Shown here: piece after piece, positions 24,140 through 33,048 of the stretch | Numbering within the stretch: the first letter of the stretch is position 1 | Layout of the letters: each line of letters starts with the position of its first letter | DNA from: Flavonifractor sp. AGMB03687 | GTDB lineage: Bacteria; Bacillota; Clostridia; Oscillospirales; Oscillospiraceae | Reading direction: 5' to 3' | Length of the DNA stretch: 64,000 nt | NCBI RefSeq assembly: GCF_017811815.1 | Contig: NZ_JADKZI010000004.1 | Coordinates: 1 to 64,000, forward strand | Program-made: the position numbers and the translations under genes | Notes under the pieces: generated by a model | The model's input: only the letters and a program-made list of their open reading frames with translations | Database searches by the model: none | What the model was told of the DNA's origin: nothing

Positions 24140-24703
24140 TTATAAACTTCTGACGTAACGCAGGTCGTTACAAACCATATCGTGGGGAAAGGGCACCTTC
24201 TGCACCGTGCCGTCCCAGGCAAAACCGTGCCGCTCATAGAACCGGCGGCCGCCGGTATTCTCCCGCAGCACAAAGAGGGTGCAGCCCGGATAGCCCTCCG
24301 CTTTCAGGCGGCGCACCGCCTCCTCCAGCAGCAGGCCTCCATAGCCCAGACCAGTTGCAGCAGGCTCAACGTAAAGGGAGATCACTTCACCCCATCCACC
24401 GTATTCACTGCTGTCGATCACCAGTCCCTCGCTCTGGCGGGGGCTGGGACCGCTGCGGATGGGTCCGTAGTTGCAGCAGCCTACCGGCACATCATTTTCG
24501 TAAAGCAAAATACCTTTGCACCGTTTGGTGGCGTAGTCTTCCCGGAAAAACGGGATCCAATGCTCCTCGGTGGTGACCTCCCGCAGATAGTCGCCGGGCA
24601 CATAGCCGGGGTAGGCAGCCCGCCAGCCCCGGCAGTGGATGGCGCTCATGGCCGCAAAGTGCTCCTCCGTGGAGGCGTCCACAAAGCGCAGGGGCTCAGG
24701 CAT
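24140..24703 (-). CDS. GNAT-family N-acetyltransferase
   Basis: The 187-residue protein has a GNAT core: an N-terminal strand-helix region, the central sheet (VISLYVEPAATGLGYGGLLL) with the acetyl-CoA-binding loop of the Q/RxxGxG/A type (here TGLGYG), and the C-terminal GRRFYERHGF motif. The acceptor substrate is unknown. It overlaps the end of the 436-residue dehydratase-like gene by eight bases and is the last gene of that operon, but a functional link is not obvious. Confidence 0.85.
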   Translation of the reverse strand: MPEPLRFVDASTEEHFAAMSAIHCRGWRAAYPGYVPGDYLREVTTEEHWIPFFREDYATKRCKGILLYENDVPVGCCNYGPIRSGPSPRQSEGLVIDSSEYGGWGEVISLYVEPAATGLGYGGLLLEEAVRRLKAEGYPGCTLFVLRENTGGRRFYERHGFAWDGTVQKVPFPHDMVCNDLRYVRSL

Positions 24704-26006
24704 GGACGGTCTCCTCTGCCTGTTCCGCCTCCCGCTGGGCCTCCTGCCGGGCCAGCGCCCGGGCGTTGGCTAGCATCAGCTTGATGCGGTTCTCCTGGTT
24801 GATCTTGGTGGCGCCGGGGTCGTAGTCGATGGCCACGATGTTGGAGTTGGGGTAGTCGTCCTTCAGCTTGCGGATCATACCCTTGCCCACGATGTGGTTG
24901 GGCAGGCAGCCGAAGGGCTGTGTGCAGACGATGTTGGGGGTGCCGGTGTGGATGAGCTCCAGCATCTCGGCGGTGAGGAGCCAGCCCTCCCCCATCTTGT
25001 TGCCCTCGCCCAGATAACCCTTGATGAGCTGGCGCAGGTCCTGGAAGGTGCCGGGGGCCCGGAAGCCGCCCCGCTTCATGGCGTCGATCATGGCCCGCTG
25101 ACACTTCTCCACGTAGTGGCGCAGGCTGGCGCAGGCGGCCTTCTTGGCCAGCTTGCCGCCGTAGATGTCCACGTCCACTTCCCGGTTGTAGATCTTGAAG
25201 ATGATGAAGTCGGTGAGGCCGGGCACCACAGGCTCCGCTCCCTCGGACAGGAGGAACTGCTCCAGGTTGTTGTTGCCCAGGGGGGAGTATTTGATGTAGA
25301 TCTCGCCCACCACGCCCACACGGACCTTGGGCTCCCCGGCCACGGGGATGGCCTTGAAGGCGGCCACGATGTGGTCAAAGTTCTCCACCATGCTCTTGAA
25401 GGACAGACCATCGCCCTTGCTCATTTCAGAGAGCAGGTGGTCTTCGATCTGCCGGATGGTCTCATCCGTCTGTCCGGCGTTGACCTCGTAAGGCCGGACT
25501 TGGTTGGCGGTCTGTACGATGATATCGCCGTACATCATGGCGAATATGGCTTTGCGCAGGGTACCCAGGCCCAGTTTGAAGCCGGGATTGTGCTCCAGGC
25601 CGGACAGGTTCAGGGAGATAACGGGCACATAGTCCAGTCCGGCCTTCACCAGGGCCTTACGCAGCAGGTGGATGTAGTTGGAGGCACGGCAGCCGCCGCC
25701 GGTCTGGGTGATCAGCAGAGCCACCTTATGGGGGTCGTATTTACCACTCTTTACCGCGTCGATGAGCTGGCCGATGACCAGCAGGGCGGGATAGCAGGTG
25801 TCGTTGTGGACGTACTTCAGGCCCTCATCCACGATGTTGCGGTGGTTGGTGGTGAGCATCTCCACCTTGTAGCCCTCCGTCTCAATGATGCGGGCCATCA
25901 GTCCGAAGTGGACGGGCAGCATAGTGGGAAAGAGGATGGTATACTCCTTCTTCATCTCCTGCGTAAACAGGAGCCGTCCGGTTTTATCGTAAATCAGTTC
26001 TGCCAT
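24696..26006 (-). CDS. 2-hydroxyacyl-CoA dehydratase-like component (C-terminal part of the activase system)
   Basis: The 436-residue protein resembles the C-terminal third of the roughly 1400-residue activase-related proteins of Clostridia, which carry a BcrC/BadD/HgdB-like dehydratase fold. Motifs include TMLPVHFGLMARIIETEGYK, HNDTCYPALLVIGQ and ITQTGGGCRASNY, with conserved cysteines able to hold an iron-sulfur cluster. It begins 37 bases after the 977-residue activase gene, so the usual single protein is split in two here. The reaction is not known. It may act in ATP-driven reductive chemistry on CoA thioesters, which is inference. Confidence 0.85.
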   Translation of the reverse strand: MAELIYDKTGRLLFTQEMKKEYTILFPTMLPVHFGLMARIIETEGYKVEMLTTNHRNIVDEGLKYVHNDTCYPALLVIGQLIDAVKSGKYDPHKVALLITQTGGGCRASNYIHLLRKALVKAGLDYVPVISLNLSGLEHNPGFKLGLGTLRKAIFAMMYGDIIVQTANQVRPYEVNAGQTDETIRQIEDHLLSEMSKGDGLSFKSMVENFDHIVAAFKAIPVAGEPKVRVGVVGEIYIKYSPLGNNNLEQFLLSEGAEPVVPGLTDFIIFKIYNREVDVDIYGGKLAKKAACASLRHYVEKCQRAMIDAMKRGGFRAPGTFQDLRQLIKGYLGEGNKMGEGWLLTAEMLELIHTGTPNIVCTQPFGCLPNHIVGKGMIRKLKDDYPNSNIVAIDYDPGATKINQENRIKLMLANARALARQEAQREAEQAEETVHA

Positions 26007-26043
26007 AGTAACGATGGTTCCTTTCCTTGCACGGTCCGTGGGG

Positions 26044-28977
26044 TCACTTCTGCTTCCGGGCGTCCATAGCCGCCATCAGGGAGCGCACCCGGATGGTGAC
26101 GGCGCCCAGGTTGCTGATGTCGTCAATCTTCAGCTGGGTGTACAGCTTGCCGCCGCTCTCCAGAATATCACGCAGCTCGTCGGTGGTGATGGCGTCGGTG
26201 CCGCAGCCGAAGCTGACCAGCTGCACCACCTGCATGTCGGGCTGGGTGCACACATAGCGGGCGGCATTGTACATCCGGGACTGGAAGGTCCACTGGTTGA
26301 GTACCTTCCGGGGGGCGTAGCCCTCCAGATAGCTGAGGGCGTCCTCGGTGACCAGCACGAAGCCGAAGGAGGTGATCAGGTCGTTGATGCCGTGGTTGAT
26401 CTCCGGGTCGATGTGGTAGGGACGGCCGCAGGCCACGATGATGGGCATATCATGGGCCCGGGCGTACTCGATGTACCGCTTGCCGGTCTCCCGCACGTCG
26501 TGGACGTAGGCGTCGTAAGCCGCATAGGCCGCCTTGGCCGCCGCCTCGGTCTCCCGCTTGGGGATGTTGAACTCCTCTTCCATGAGCTTGGCGATCCGCT
26601 TGGTAAAGTCCTTGTGCCGCCACAGGCCCACATAGGGGTCCAGGAACTTGGTCTGTTTCAGCAAGGGCACGTTGGCGGCCAGCAGCTCGGGATAGTAGGC
26701 CACCACCGGGCAGTTGTAGTGGTTGTCGCCGATGCCCTCGTTATTGTTGTAGGACATGCAGGGATACCAGATGGCGTCCACGCCCTCCTCCACCAGGGCC
26801 TCCACATGGCCGTGGAGCAGCTTGGCGGGGTAGCACACCGTATCGGAGGGGATGGTGTGCTGGCCCTTCAGGTAGAGCTTACGGGAGGACTCAGGAGAGA
26901 TCACCACCTCAAAGTTGAGGCGGGTAAAGAACTCAAACCAGAAGGGCAGGTTTTCGTACATATTCAGGCCGAAGGGAATGCCCATCTTGCCCCGGATACC
27001 GTTGCCGCTGCCCTTGCCGTGGAGGGCACGGAGCTTCTTGTACTTGTAGTTCATCAGGTCAGGGTTCTCCACCTTGGCCTTGCCCAGGGGGCGGGAGCAC
27101 CGGTTGCCCGAGATGAACCGCCGCCCACCGTCGAAGGTGTTGACGGTAAGGGAGCAGTGGTTGGTGCACAGGTTGCAGGTCACGGGCTTGGCGGTGTGGG
27201 AGAAGGACTTCAGGTCCTCCGCCGTCAGGATGGCGCTCTTCTCCAGGTGGAGGTCCCGGGCGGCCAGAGCCGCGCCGAAGGCGCCCATGATACCGGCGAT
27301 GGTGGGCCGGGTCACGTTGCGGCCCAGCTCCAGCTCAAAGGCACGAAGCACCGCGTCGTTGTGGAAGGTACCGCCCTGCACTACGATGTGCTTGCCCAGG
27401 TCGTCGGCATTGGCAGCACGGATGACCTTGTACACGGCGTTTTTCACAATGGAGATGGACAGACCGGCGGAGATGTCCTCTACGCTGGCGCCGTCCTTCT
27501 GGGCCTGCTTCACCGAGGAGTTCATGAACACGGTGCAGCGGGAGCCCAGATTCACCGGGTGCTTGGCCAGCAGGCCCAGCTTGGAGAAGTCGGCAATGTT
27601 ATAGCCCAGGGCCTTGGCAAAGGTCTCGATGAAGGAGCCGCAGCCGGAGGAGCAGGCCTCGTTGAGCATGATGGAGTCCACCGCGCCGTTGCGGATCTTG
27701 AAGCACTTCATGTCCTGGCCGCCGATGTCGATGATGAAGTCCACGTCGGGGTTGAAGTGGCGGGCGGCGTTGTAGTGGGCCACCGTCTCCACCAGACCGG
27801 CGTCGCAGGAGAAGGCGTTCTTGATCAGCTCCTCGCCGTAGCCGGTGACCGCCGCGCCCTTAATGGTGATGCGGTCGCCGCACAGGGCGTAGATCTCCTT
27901 CAGCTGCTCCAGCACGATGGCCACCGGGTTGCCCAGGTTGGAGTGGTAGTAGGTGTAGAGCAGGCCGCCGTCGGCGGTGATGAGCACCATCTTGGTGGTG
28001 GTGGAACCGGCGTCGATGCCCAGCCAGGCATCGCCGGAATAGGTGTTAACGTCCACCTCCGGGGGATGCATGGCGTTGTGGCGGGCCAGGAATGCGTCAT
28101 ACTCCGCCTGATCGTGGAACAGGGGCGGCATGGTGTCCACCAGACCCACGTTGTCCACGCTCTTCTCCAGCCGCTCCAGGATCTCATCAAAGGAACGCTC
28201 GGCCAGCTCGGTGGCGCATAGAGCGGCGCCGATACCGGCGAAGCAGTCGCCGTCCTCGGGGAAGATGGCGTGCTCCTCGTCCAGCTTCAGGGTCTCCACG
28301 AACCGCTGGCGCAGGCCCTTGAGGAAGTGGAGCGGGCCGCCCAGGAAGACGATCTTGCCCTTGAGCTCACGGCCCTGGGTCAGACCGGCCACGGTCTGGT
28401 CCACCACCGCCTGGAAAATGGAGGCCGCCACGTCCTCTTTCCGGCCGCCCTGGTTCAGGATGGGCTGGATGTCGCTCTTGGCGAACACGCCGCAGCGGGA
28501 GGCGATGGGGTAGATCTTCTCGTGCTTCAGGGAGAGCTCATCCAGCTCGTTCACCGACACGTTCATCAGGGTGGCCATCTGGTCGATAAAGGCACCGGTA
28601 CCACCGGCGCAGGAGCCGTTCATACGCTCCTCCAGAGCGCCGCCGAAGAAAATGATCTTGGCGTCCTCGCCGCCCAGCTCGATCACGGCGTCGGTGGCCG
28701 GTATGTAGGTGTTGACGGCGGCGGCGGTGGCGTACACCTCCTGCACAAAGTCGATCTCCGCAGCCTTGGCCACGCCCAGACCGGCGGAGCCGGTGATGGC
28801 GATGCGCACCTGCTGGCCCCGCAGCTTCTCTTCGATGGAACGCAGGGTCTCAGCCGCACGCTCTCTGGCTTTGGAGTAGTGCCGCTCGTAGGAGCGGAAC
28901 AGCAGCTGGTTCGCCTCGTCCAGTACCACCACCTTTACGGTGGTGGAGCCAATATCAATTCCAATCCGCAGACTCAT
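26044..28977 (-). CDS. acyl-CoA dehydratase activase (BadF/BcrA-type ATPase, tandem domains)
   Basis: The 977-residue protein starts with an ASKHA ATPase domain (RIGIDIGSTTVKVVVLDE), followed by a second one near residue 325 (WLGIDAGSTTTKMVLI). Each has the cluster-binding helix region of activases (NGSCAGGTGAFIDQMA and EACSSGCGSFIETFA), and a DUF2229-like domain follows. Activases of the 2-hydroxyglutaryl-CoA dehydratase type use an [4Fe-4S] cluster and ATP to inject a high-energy electron into the dehydratase. The partner is the adjacent 436-residue gene. A good promoter lies upstream (29022-29050). Confidence 0.9.
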   Translation of the reverse strand: MSLRIGIDIGSTTVKVVVLDEANQLLFRSYERHYSKARERAAETLRSIEEKLRGQQVRIAITGSAGLGVAKAAEIDFVQEVYATAAAVNTYIPATDAVIELGGEDAKIIFFGGALEERMNGSCAGGTGAFIDQMATLMNVSVNELDELSLKHEKIYPIASRCGVFAKSDIQPILNQGGRKEDVAASIFQAVVDQTVAGLTQGRELKGKIVFLGGPLHFLKGLRQRFVETLKLDEEHAIFPEDGDCFAGIGAALCATELAERSFDEILERLEKSVDNVGLVDTMPPLFHDQAEYDAFLARHNAMHPPEVDVNTYSGDAWLGIDAGSTTTKMVLITADGGLLYTYYHSNLGNPVAIVLEQLKEIYALCGDRITIKGAAVTGYGEELIKNAFSCDAGLVETVAHYNAARHFNPDVDFIIDIGGQDMKCFKIRNGAVDSIMLNEACSSGCGSFIETFAKALGYNIADFSKLGLLAKHPVNLGSRCTVFMNSSVKQAQKDGASVEDISAGLSISIVKNAVYKVIRAANADDLGKHIVVQGGTFHNDAVLRAFELELGRNVTRPTIAGIMGAFGAALAARDLHLEKSAILTAEDLKSFSHTAKPVTCNLCTNHCSLTVNTFDGGRRFISGNRCSRPLGKAKVENPDLMNYKYKKLRALHGKGSGNGIRGKMGIPFGLNMYENLPFWFEFFTRLNFEVVISPESSRKLYLKGQHTIPSDTVCYPAKLLHGHVEALVEEGVDAIWYPCMSYNNNEGIGDNHYNCPVVAYYPELLAANVPLLKQTKFLDPYVGLWRHKDFTKRIAKLMEEEFNIPKRETEAAAKAAYAAYDAYVHDVRETGKRYIEYARAHDMPIIVACGRPYHIDPEINHGINDLITSFGFVLVTEDALSYLEGYAPRKVLNQWTFQSRMYNAARYVCTQPDMQVVQLVSFGCGTDAITTDELRDILESGGKLYTQLKIDDISNLGAVTIRVRSLMAAMDARKQK

Positions 28978-29021
28978 AGATTCACCTGATATCCTTTATA
29001 ATGAAGAATTTCGCACCCATC

Positions 29022-29050
29022 ATAATATAACAAAAGCATTTTTTTGACAA
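29022..29050 (-). promoter_or_regulatory. promoter of the activase operon
   Basis: On the - strand, TTGTCA (29050-29045) and TATTAT (29027-29022) are separated by exactly 17 bases. The start codon lies about 45 bases downstream. Confidence 0.65.
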
Positions 29051-29168
29051 GAGAAAACCTTCAAAATACAGGAAGTTCCGCATAAGGAAAGAATTATGCC
29101 CAAAAATCGTTACCAGCGCCCCGGCCACCGGCGCAATTTTCACAAGGACGTCTGCCCTGATATCATTG

Positions 29169-29200
29169 TTGACAAGTAATATTATACGTCATATAATATT
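29169..29200 (+). promoter_or_regulatory. promoter and overlapping operator of the PadR operon
   Basis: TTGACA (29169-29174), a 17-base spacer and TATAAT (29192-29197) form a consensus sigma-A promoter. A perfect inverted repeat, AATATTATA-CGTCA-TATAATATT (29178-29200), covers the spacer and -10 box. PadR proteins typically bind such AT-rich palindromes, so self-repression is likely. Confidence 0.85.
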
Positions 29201-29224
29201 ATCAAACAGAAAGGGGGCCTGGCT

Positions 29225-29551
29225 ATGACCTTTCCACTGGGCGCTCCCCTGCTGGACGCCTGCGTGCTGGCGGTGCTGGCAGAGGGGGACACCTACGGCT
29301 ACCGCCTGACCCAGCGCATGAAGGAGCAGGTGGAGCTGTCGGAATCCACGCTCTATCCCGTGTTAAGACGGCTTCAGCAGAGCGGCTGCCTCACCGTCTA
29401 CGACAAGCCCTTTCAGGGCCGCAACCGGCGCTACTATGCCATCACACCGGCGGGGCGGGCATTGCTCACCGGCTATCGGGAGGAATGGGTGCGCTACCGC
29501 AGCCAGATCGAGGGGCTTCTGCTGGGGAAAAAGGAGGATGGGCATGAATAA
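29225..29551 (+). CDS. PadR-family transcriptional repressor
   Basis: The 108-residue winged-helix protein shows the PadR pattern: LLDACVLAVLAEGDTYGYRL, SESTLYPVLRRLQQSGCLTV and GRNRRYYAITPAGRALL, with a short C-terminal helix for dimer formation. It is first in an operon with the HAAS/DUF4097-like gene, which it overlaps by eight bases. This pairing (PadR plus DUF1700/HAAS protein) is common in Firmicutes and usually controls envelope stress or permease genes. The operator over its own promoter predicts autoregulation; no ligand is evident. Confidence 0.9.
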   Translation: MTFPLGAPLLDACVLAVLAEGDTYGYRLTQRMKEQVELSESTLYPVLRRLQQSGCLTVYDKPFQGRNRRYYAITPAGRALLTGYREEWVRYRSQIEGLLLGKKEDGHE

Positions 29552-30866
29552 GACACAATTCTTGAAACAGCTTCAGTACAGGCTGGAGGGCCGACTGCCG
29601 GAGGAGGAGCTGGCCGATGTGCTCTCCTACTACGAGGCCTATTTCGATGACTCGGAGGAGGATGAGGAAGCCGTGGCCGAGCGTCTGGGCTCCCCCGCCT
29701 CGGTGGCGGAACAGGTGCTGAAGGACGCGGGCGACTGCGCCCAGCAGGTTTCTACTCCACCCCCTGCACCCTCCGGCCGGCGGCGGCCGGTGCTTCTGTG
29801 GGTTCTTGGGGCGGTGGCGGTCATCATCGTGCTGTCAGTGATCCTGCTGACGACGATCCGTCCCGTTGAATCTCCCACACCGCCCGCACCGTCGGCAGCA
29901 TCAGAGTCCCCCTCCCCCACCCACGACATCATAGACCTTCCCCATGAGCTATACATTGTGTGTCCGGAGTTCGCCGACAAAAATGTAGGGCGTACCTCCT
30001 CCGGGCTCCGCTTTGATTTCAAGGTGGATGAGCCCATGGAACTGAGTCTTGACGTGCGCAATCTCAACGGCAGCCTGTCCCTTGGGATTCAGAATCGTGA
30101 AGATGAGAGCTGGCCTTATGAAAAGCGGGCTTTTACCGCCCAGCAGGAGACCGGCTCTGTGACGCTCCAGCCCGGCAACTACAGCGTGGTGGTGGACGCG
30201 GATTGTTTCCAGGGCAGCTGGCACATCCTGGGGCGGTCTTTGGAATCTTCCGAGCTGGCTGGATCAAACCAGGATGTATCGGTGACACTGGACCCCTTTG
30301 ACGCACTGGAGCTGGATGTGGCCGTGGCCTCGGTCCAGTTTAAAACGGGCAGCGAGTGGAAGATCCGCCTGGTCAAACGAAGCCAGGATGCCTCGGTCGA
30401 CTCTTACCAGCTGAACTACCGCAATACCGACGGGGTACTCTCCGTGTGGAGCACCCCCTATCCCTCTGATGTTCCCTCCGCTCAAAGATCGGCGGACGTT
30501 CAGGTCGAGGTGACCATCCCGGAGGGGACCACCCTGGACCGTGCGGAGCTAACCATTGGTGTGGGCGATCTGGTCTGGGAGGACTGTGCCGTCAGCGGCA
30601 GACTGAATGTGGAGAGCGGTGTGGGCGATGCGACCCTGAAACTGGCCGCTCCGGTGGAAGAAGCCGACATTCTTACCGGGACAGGCGACCTGACCCTTGA
30701 GATCGCAGACAGCCAGTCCGGCTACTCCTGGCTGCTGAGCTCAGGCACCGGCGACATCCGTCTGAACGGAGAGACCATGCAGCCCTTCTGGTCGGAGGGC
30801 GGCAGTGGCCAGCGAACCCTGTCTCTGGTCAGCGGCACCGGCGACGTCAGCTTGGCGTTTCAGTAA
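29544..30866 (+). CDS. HAAS/DUF1700 membrane protein with DUF4097-like adhesin domain
   Basis: The start at 29544 sits six bases after GGAGG and gives 440 residues. Residues 1-60 form the helical HAAS/DUF1700 domain (NKTQFLKQLQYRLEGRLPEE), thought to respond to PadR-type regulators. A membrane helix (about 88-108) follows, then a Pro/Ser-rich linker and an extracellular beta domain. The C-terminal part has DUF4097-like repeats of the GxGDLxLE type (IGVGDLVWED, SGVGDATLKL, TGTGDLTLEI, SGTGDIRLNG, SGTGDVSLAF). The combination suggests a surface-exposed stress-linked scaffold. No enzyme motif is seen. Confidence 0.85.
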   Translation: MNKTQFLKQLQYRLEGRLPEEELADVLSYYEAYFDDSEEDEEAVAERLGSPASVAEQVLKDAGDCAQQVSTPPPAPSGRRRPVLLWVLGAVAVIIVLSVILLTTIRPVESPTPPAPSAASESPSPTHDIIDLPHELYIVCPEFADKNVGRTSSGLRFDFKVDEPMELSLDVRNLNGSLSLGIQNREDESWPYEKRAFTAQQETGSVTLQPGNYSVVVDADCFQGSWHILGRSLESSELAGSNQDVSVTLDPFDALELDVAVASVQFKTGSEWKIRLVKRSQDASVDSYQLNYRNTDGVLSVWSTPYPSDVPSAQRSADVQVEVTIPEGTTLDRAELTIGVGDLVWEDCAVSGRLNVESGVGDATLKLAAPVEEADILTGTGDLTLEIADSQSGYSWLLSSGTGDIRLNGETMQPFWSEGGSGQRTLSLVSGTGDVSLAFQ

Positions 30867-30875
30867 ATCCCATAA

Positions 30876-30912
30876 AAAACTGCCTGCCGCAGTCTTGCGG
30901 CAGGCAGTTTTT
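30876..30912. terminator. bidirectional terminator between convergent genes
   Basis: AACTGCCTGCCGCA, GTCT, TGCGGCAGGCAGTT with A and T runs on both sides. It ends the PadR operon and malQ. Confidence 0.9.
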
Positions 30913-30915
30913 GCT

Positions 30916-32391
30916 TTATCTCCGATAAGTACGGGTGATTCTGGCCAGCTTGCCGGACACCGTGGGATTGAGGGCGTCGGCACGCACCCGCCAGGACCAG
31001 TTCTGGTCCCCCATGGTACCGGGAGCATTGACCCGGGCGTCCCCGCCCAGACCCAGCAGGTCCTGGAAGGGAGCGATGGCCAGCCGGCAGGGAGACATCC
31101 ACGCTCCGCATATCGCACCCCAGCCGAAGCCCTCGTCCTCCCGCAGGCGCAGGTAGTCGAAGGCATACTGCCGCTCGTCCGGGTTGGCCTCGGTAAAGAG
31201 CCACTGGACGAAAGTGGGCGTGTCGTGGGTGCCGGTGTACATCACCGCGTCCCGGGGGCAGTTGTGGGGCAGGTAGGCGCTCTCCCCCACCGGGTCAAAG
31301 GCGTAGACCAGCACCTTCATGCCGGGCAAGCCGCTCTGGGCGATATAGGCCAGGGCATCGGCGTCCAGGTCGCCCAGGTCCTCGGCAATCAGGGCCAGGC
31401 CTGGCACATTTTTCAGCACATCCAGCAGGTCATTGCCGGGGCCCTTCTCCCAGTGGCCCTCCCGGGCATCCTTGGCCCCCTCGGGGATGGACCAGTAGGT
31501 ATGGAAGGCCCGGAAGTGGTCGATGCGCACCACATCATACAGCCGGGCCATATGGGCGCCCCGGCGCTTCCACCAGGCAAAGCTGGTCTTTTTGTGATAG
31601 GCCCAGTCGTACAGGGGATTGCCCCAGTGCTGGCCCTTGTCGGTAAAGGCATCCGGGGGCACGCCGGCCACACAGGAGGGGCGCATATCCTCCTTCAGCT
31701 GGAAGAGCTCCGGATTGCCCCACACCTCGGCGCTGTCCGGAGAGACATAGATGGGCAGGTCGCCGATGATGGAGACTCCCTTGGAGTTGGCATAGGTCTT
31801 GACCGCCTTCCACTGGCGGAAGAACAGATATTGCAGGAAGGTCTGGAAGGCGCACTCCTCCCCCACCTCTTCCCGGCAGCGGGCCATGGCCTCCGGCTTG
31901 CGCAGGCGGACCTCGTCGGGCCACTGGGCCAGCTCTTTGTCAAAGTGGGCGTGCAGGGCCATAAAGAGGGTGTAGTCAGGCAGCCAGTCGGCCTCCTCCC
32001 CCTCAAACTGCTTCAGCTGAGAGGCGTACTTCTCCCGGCCCCGTTCAAAGGCTTTCCGCAGCAGGGGCATGCGGGTTTCGTGGAGCCAGGCGTAGTCCAC
32101 CCGGTCCGGATTGTCCCGCCGGGCGGCGTTCAGCTCGTCGGCGGTGAGCAAACCCTCCTCCGCCAGCTCCTCCAGGTCCAGGAACAGGGGGTTGCCCGCG
32201 AAGGACGAGGGGGACATATAGGGGGAGTTGCCCCCTCCTGGCGGCACCAGGGGTAGGATCTGCCAGAATTTCTGGCCGCCCGCCGCCAAAAAGTCGATAA
32301 ACTGCCGGGCCGGCTTGCCCAGCGTGCCGATGCCGTAGGGCCCCGGCAGGGCGAATACGGGAAGCAGGATCCCGCTGGCTCTTGCTTGCAT
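30916..32391 (-). CDS. malQ: 4-alpha-glucanotransferase (amylomaltase)
   Basis: The 491-residue protein is a full-length GH77 enzyme, which transfers alpha-1,4-glucan segments between maltodextrins or glycogen. It shows the typical opening (SGILLPVFALPGPYGIGTLG), the 250s-loop-type KTSFAWWKRR, the nucleophile region YDVVRIDHFR, the acid/base region LIAEDLGDLDADALAY and YTGTHDTPTFVQW. It stands alone; no glycogen or maltose operon is visible here. Cytoplasmic. Confidence 0.95.
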   Translation of the reverse strand: MQARASGILLPVFALPGPYGIGTLGKPARQFIDFLAAGGQKFWQILPLVPPGGGNSPYMSPSSFAGNPLFLDLEELAEEGLLTADELNAARRDNPDRVDYAWLHETRMPLLRKAFERGREKYASQLKQFEGEEADWLPDYTLFMALHAHFDKELAQWPDEVRLRKPEAMARCREEVGEECAFQTFLQYLFFRQWKAVKTYANSKGVSIIGDLPIYVSPDSAEVWGNPELFQLKEDMRPSCVAGVPPDAFTDKGQHWGNPLYDWAYHKKTSFAWWKRRGAHMARLYDVVRIDHFRAFHTYWSIPEGAKDAREGHWEKGPGNDLLDVLKNVPGLALIAEDLGDLDADALAYIAQSGLPGMKVLVYAFDPVGESAYLPHNCPRDAVMYTGTHDTPTFVQWLFTEANPDERQYAFDYLRLREDEGFGWGAICGAWMSPCRLAIAPFQDLLGLGGDARVNAPGTMGDQNWSWRVRADALNPTVSGKLARITRTYRR

Positions 32392-32452
32392 AAACAGGCC
32401 TCCACTTCATTGATTACGGACCTGTTTATTATATTACATCGCTTAAAAAGCC

Positions 32453-32486
32453 GCAACCCTTGAAAGCCTTTGCTTTCAAGGGTTGC
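32453..32486 (-). terminator. terminator of the clpC/lipoprotein operon
   Basis: GCAACCCTTGAAAG and CTTTCAAGGGTTGC form a perfect 14-base stem. On the - strand it is followed by GGCTTTTTAAG. Confidence 0.85.
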
Positions 32487-32493
32487 TCTCCGA

Positions 32494-33048
32494 TCAGGTA
32501 CCGGCCTCGATGGTGGTCTTGATGTGCTCCAGCACGGTGTCCTGATCCTCACACATGACCATCAGCACCGTACCGTCGTCCAGGGTCTCCAGCCGGGCTT
32601 TTTCCGCGATGGCATACTGATCTGCCAAATACTGCTGGAAATTACTCTTCTGCTGGGCGATGAAGTCCTGAAGGCCGTTGAGCACCGCCGCCTCCCGTCC
32701 ATCCACGGGCTTGATGGCCGCAATGCCGTAGGCCTTGACGTTCACCGGCGATACCGCAATGGCGAAGCTCTCCATGTCCTCCGCCGTCACATCCAGCAGG
32801 ACAAAGATGGCAGAAGCCAGGTCATCCTCCGGGGAGGTGATCACCGGCACCGATTCGTTCATCTCGGCATCCCGGGCGCCCTCAATGGCAGTCTGGTAAA
32901 GCTGGGTCCGCTCTGCGGCGGTCAGCTCCTCCTTTTGTGCCATCTGGCTCTCCATTTTATCCATCTCGTTTTCCACCTTGCCGCAGCCGGTCAGTGCCAG
33001 CAGCAGTGCCAACACCATCACAGGAATCATCATCCGTTGTTTTCGCAT
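32494..33048 (-). CDS. DUF4358-like lipoprotein
   Basis: From the ATG at 33048 (GGAGAAAGAGAC upstream) the product has 184 residues with a lipoprotein signal ([20 protein letters not shown], then GC as lipobox cysteine at 22). The mature region (AEDMESFAIAVSPVNVKAYG, LNGLQDFIAQQKSNFQQYLA, VMCEDQDTVLEHI) fits the DUF4358 family of small clostridial lipoproteins, whose function is not known. The start overlaps the end of the ClpC-type gene by 19 bases, so the two are translationally coupled, an unexpected partnership. Confidence 0.8.
   Translation of the reverse strand: MRKQRMMIPVMVLALLLALTGCGKVENEMDKMESQMAQKEELTAAERTQLYQTAIEGARDAEMNESVPVITSPEDDLASAIFVLLDVTAEDMESFAIAVSPVNVKAYGIAAIKPVDGREAAVLNGLQDFIAQQKSNFQQYLADQYAIAEKARLETLDDGTVLMVMCEDQDTVLEHIKTTIEAGT

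Noticed and set aside
26014-28221. 735-codon open frame antisense to the activase gene
   Set aside because: Shadow of codon bias on the opposite strand; no ribosome site or recognisable family.
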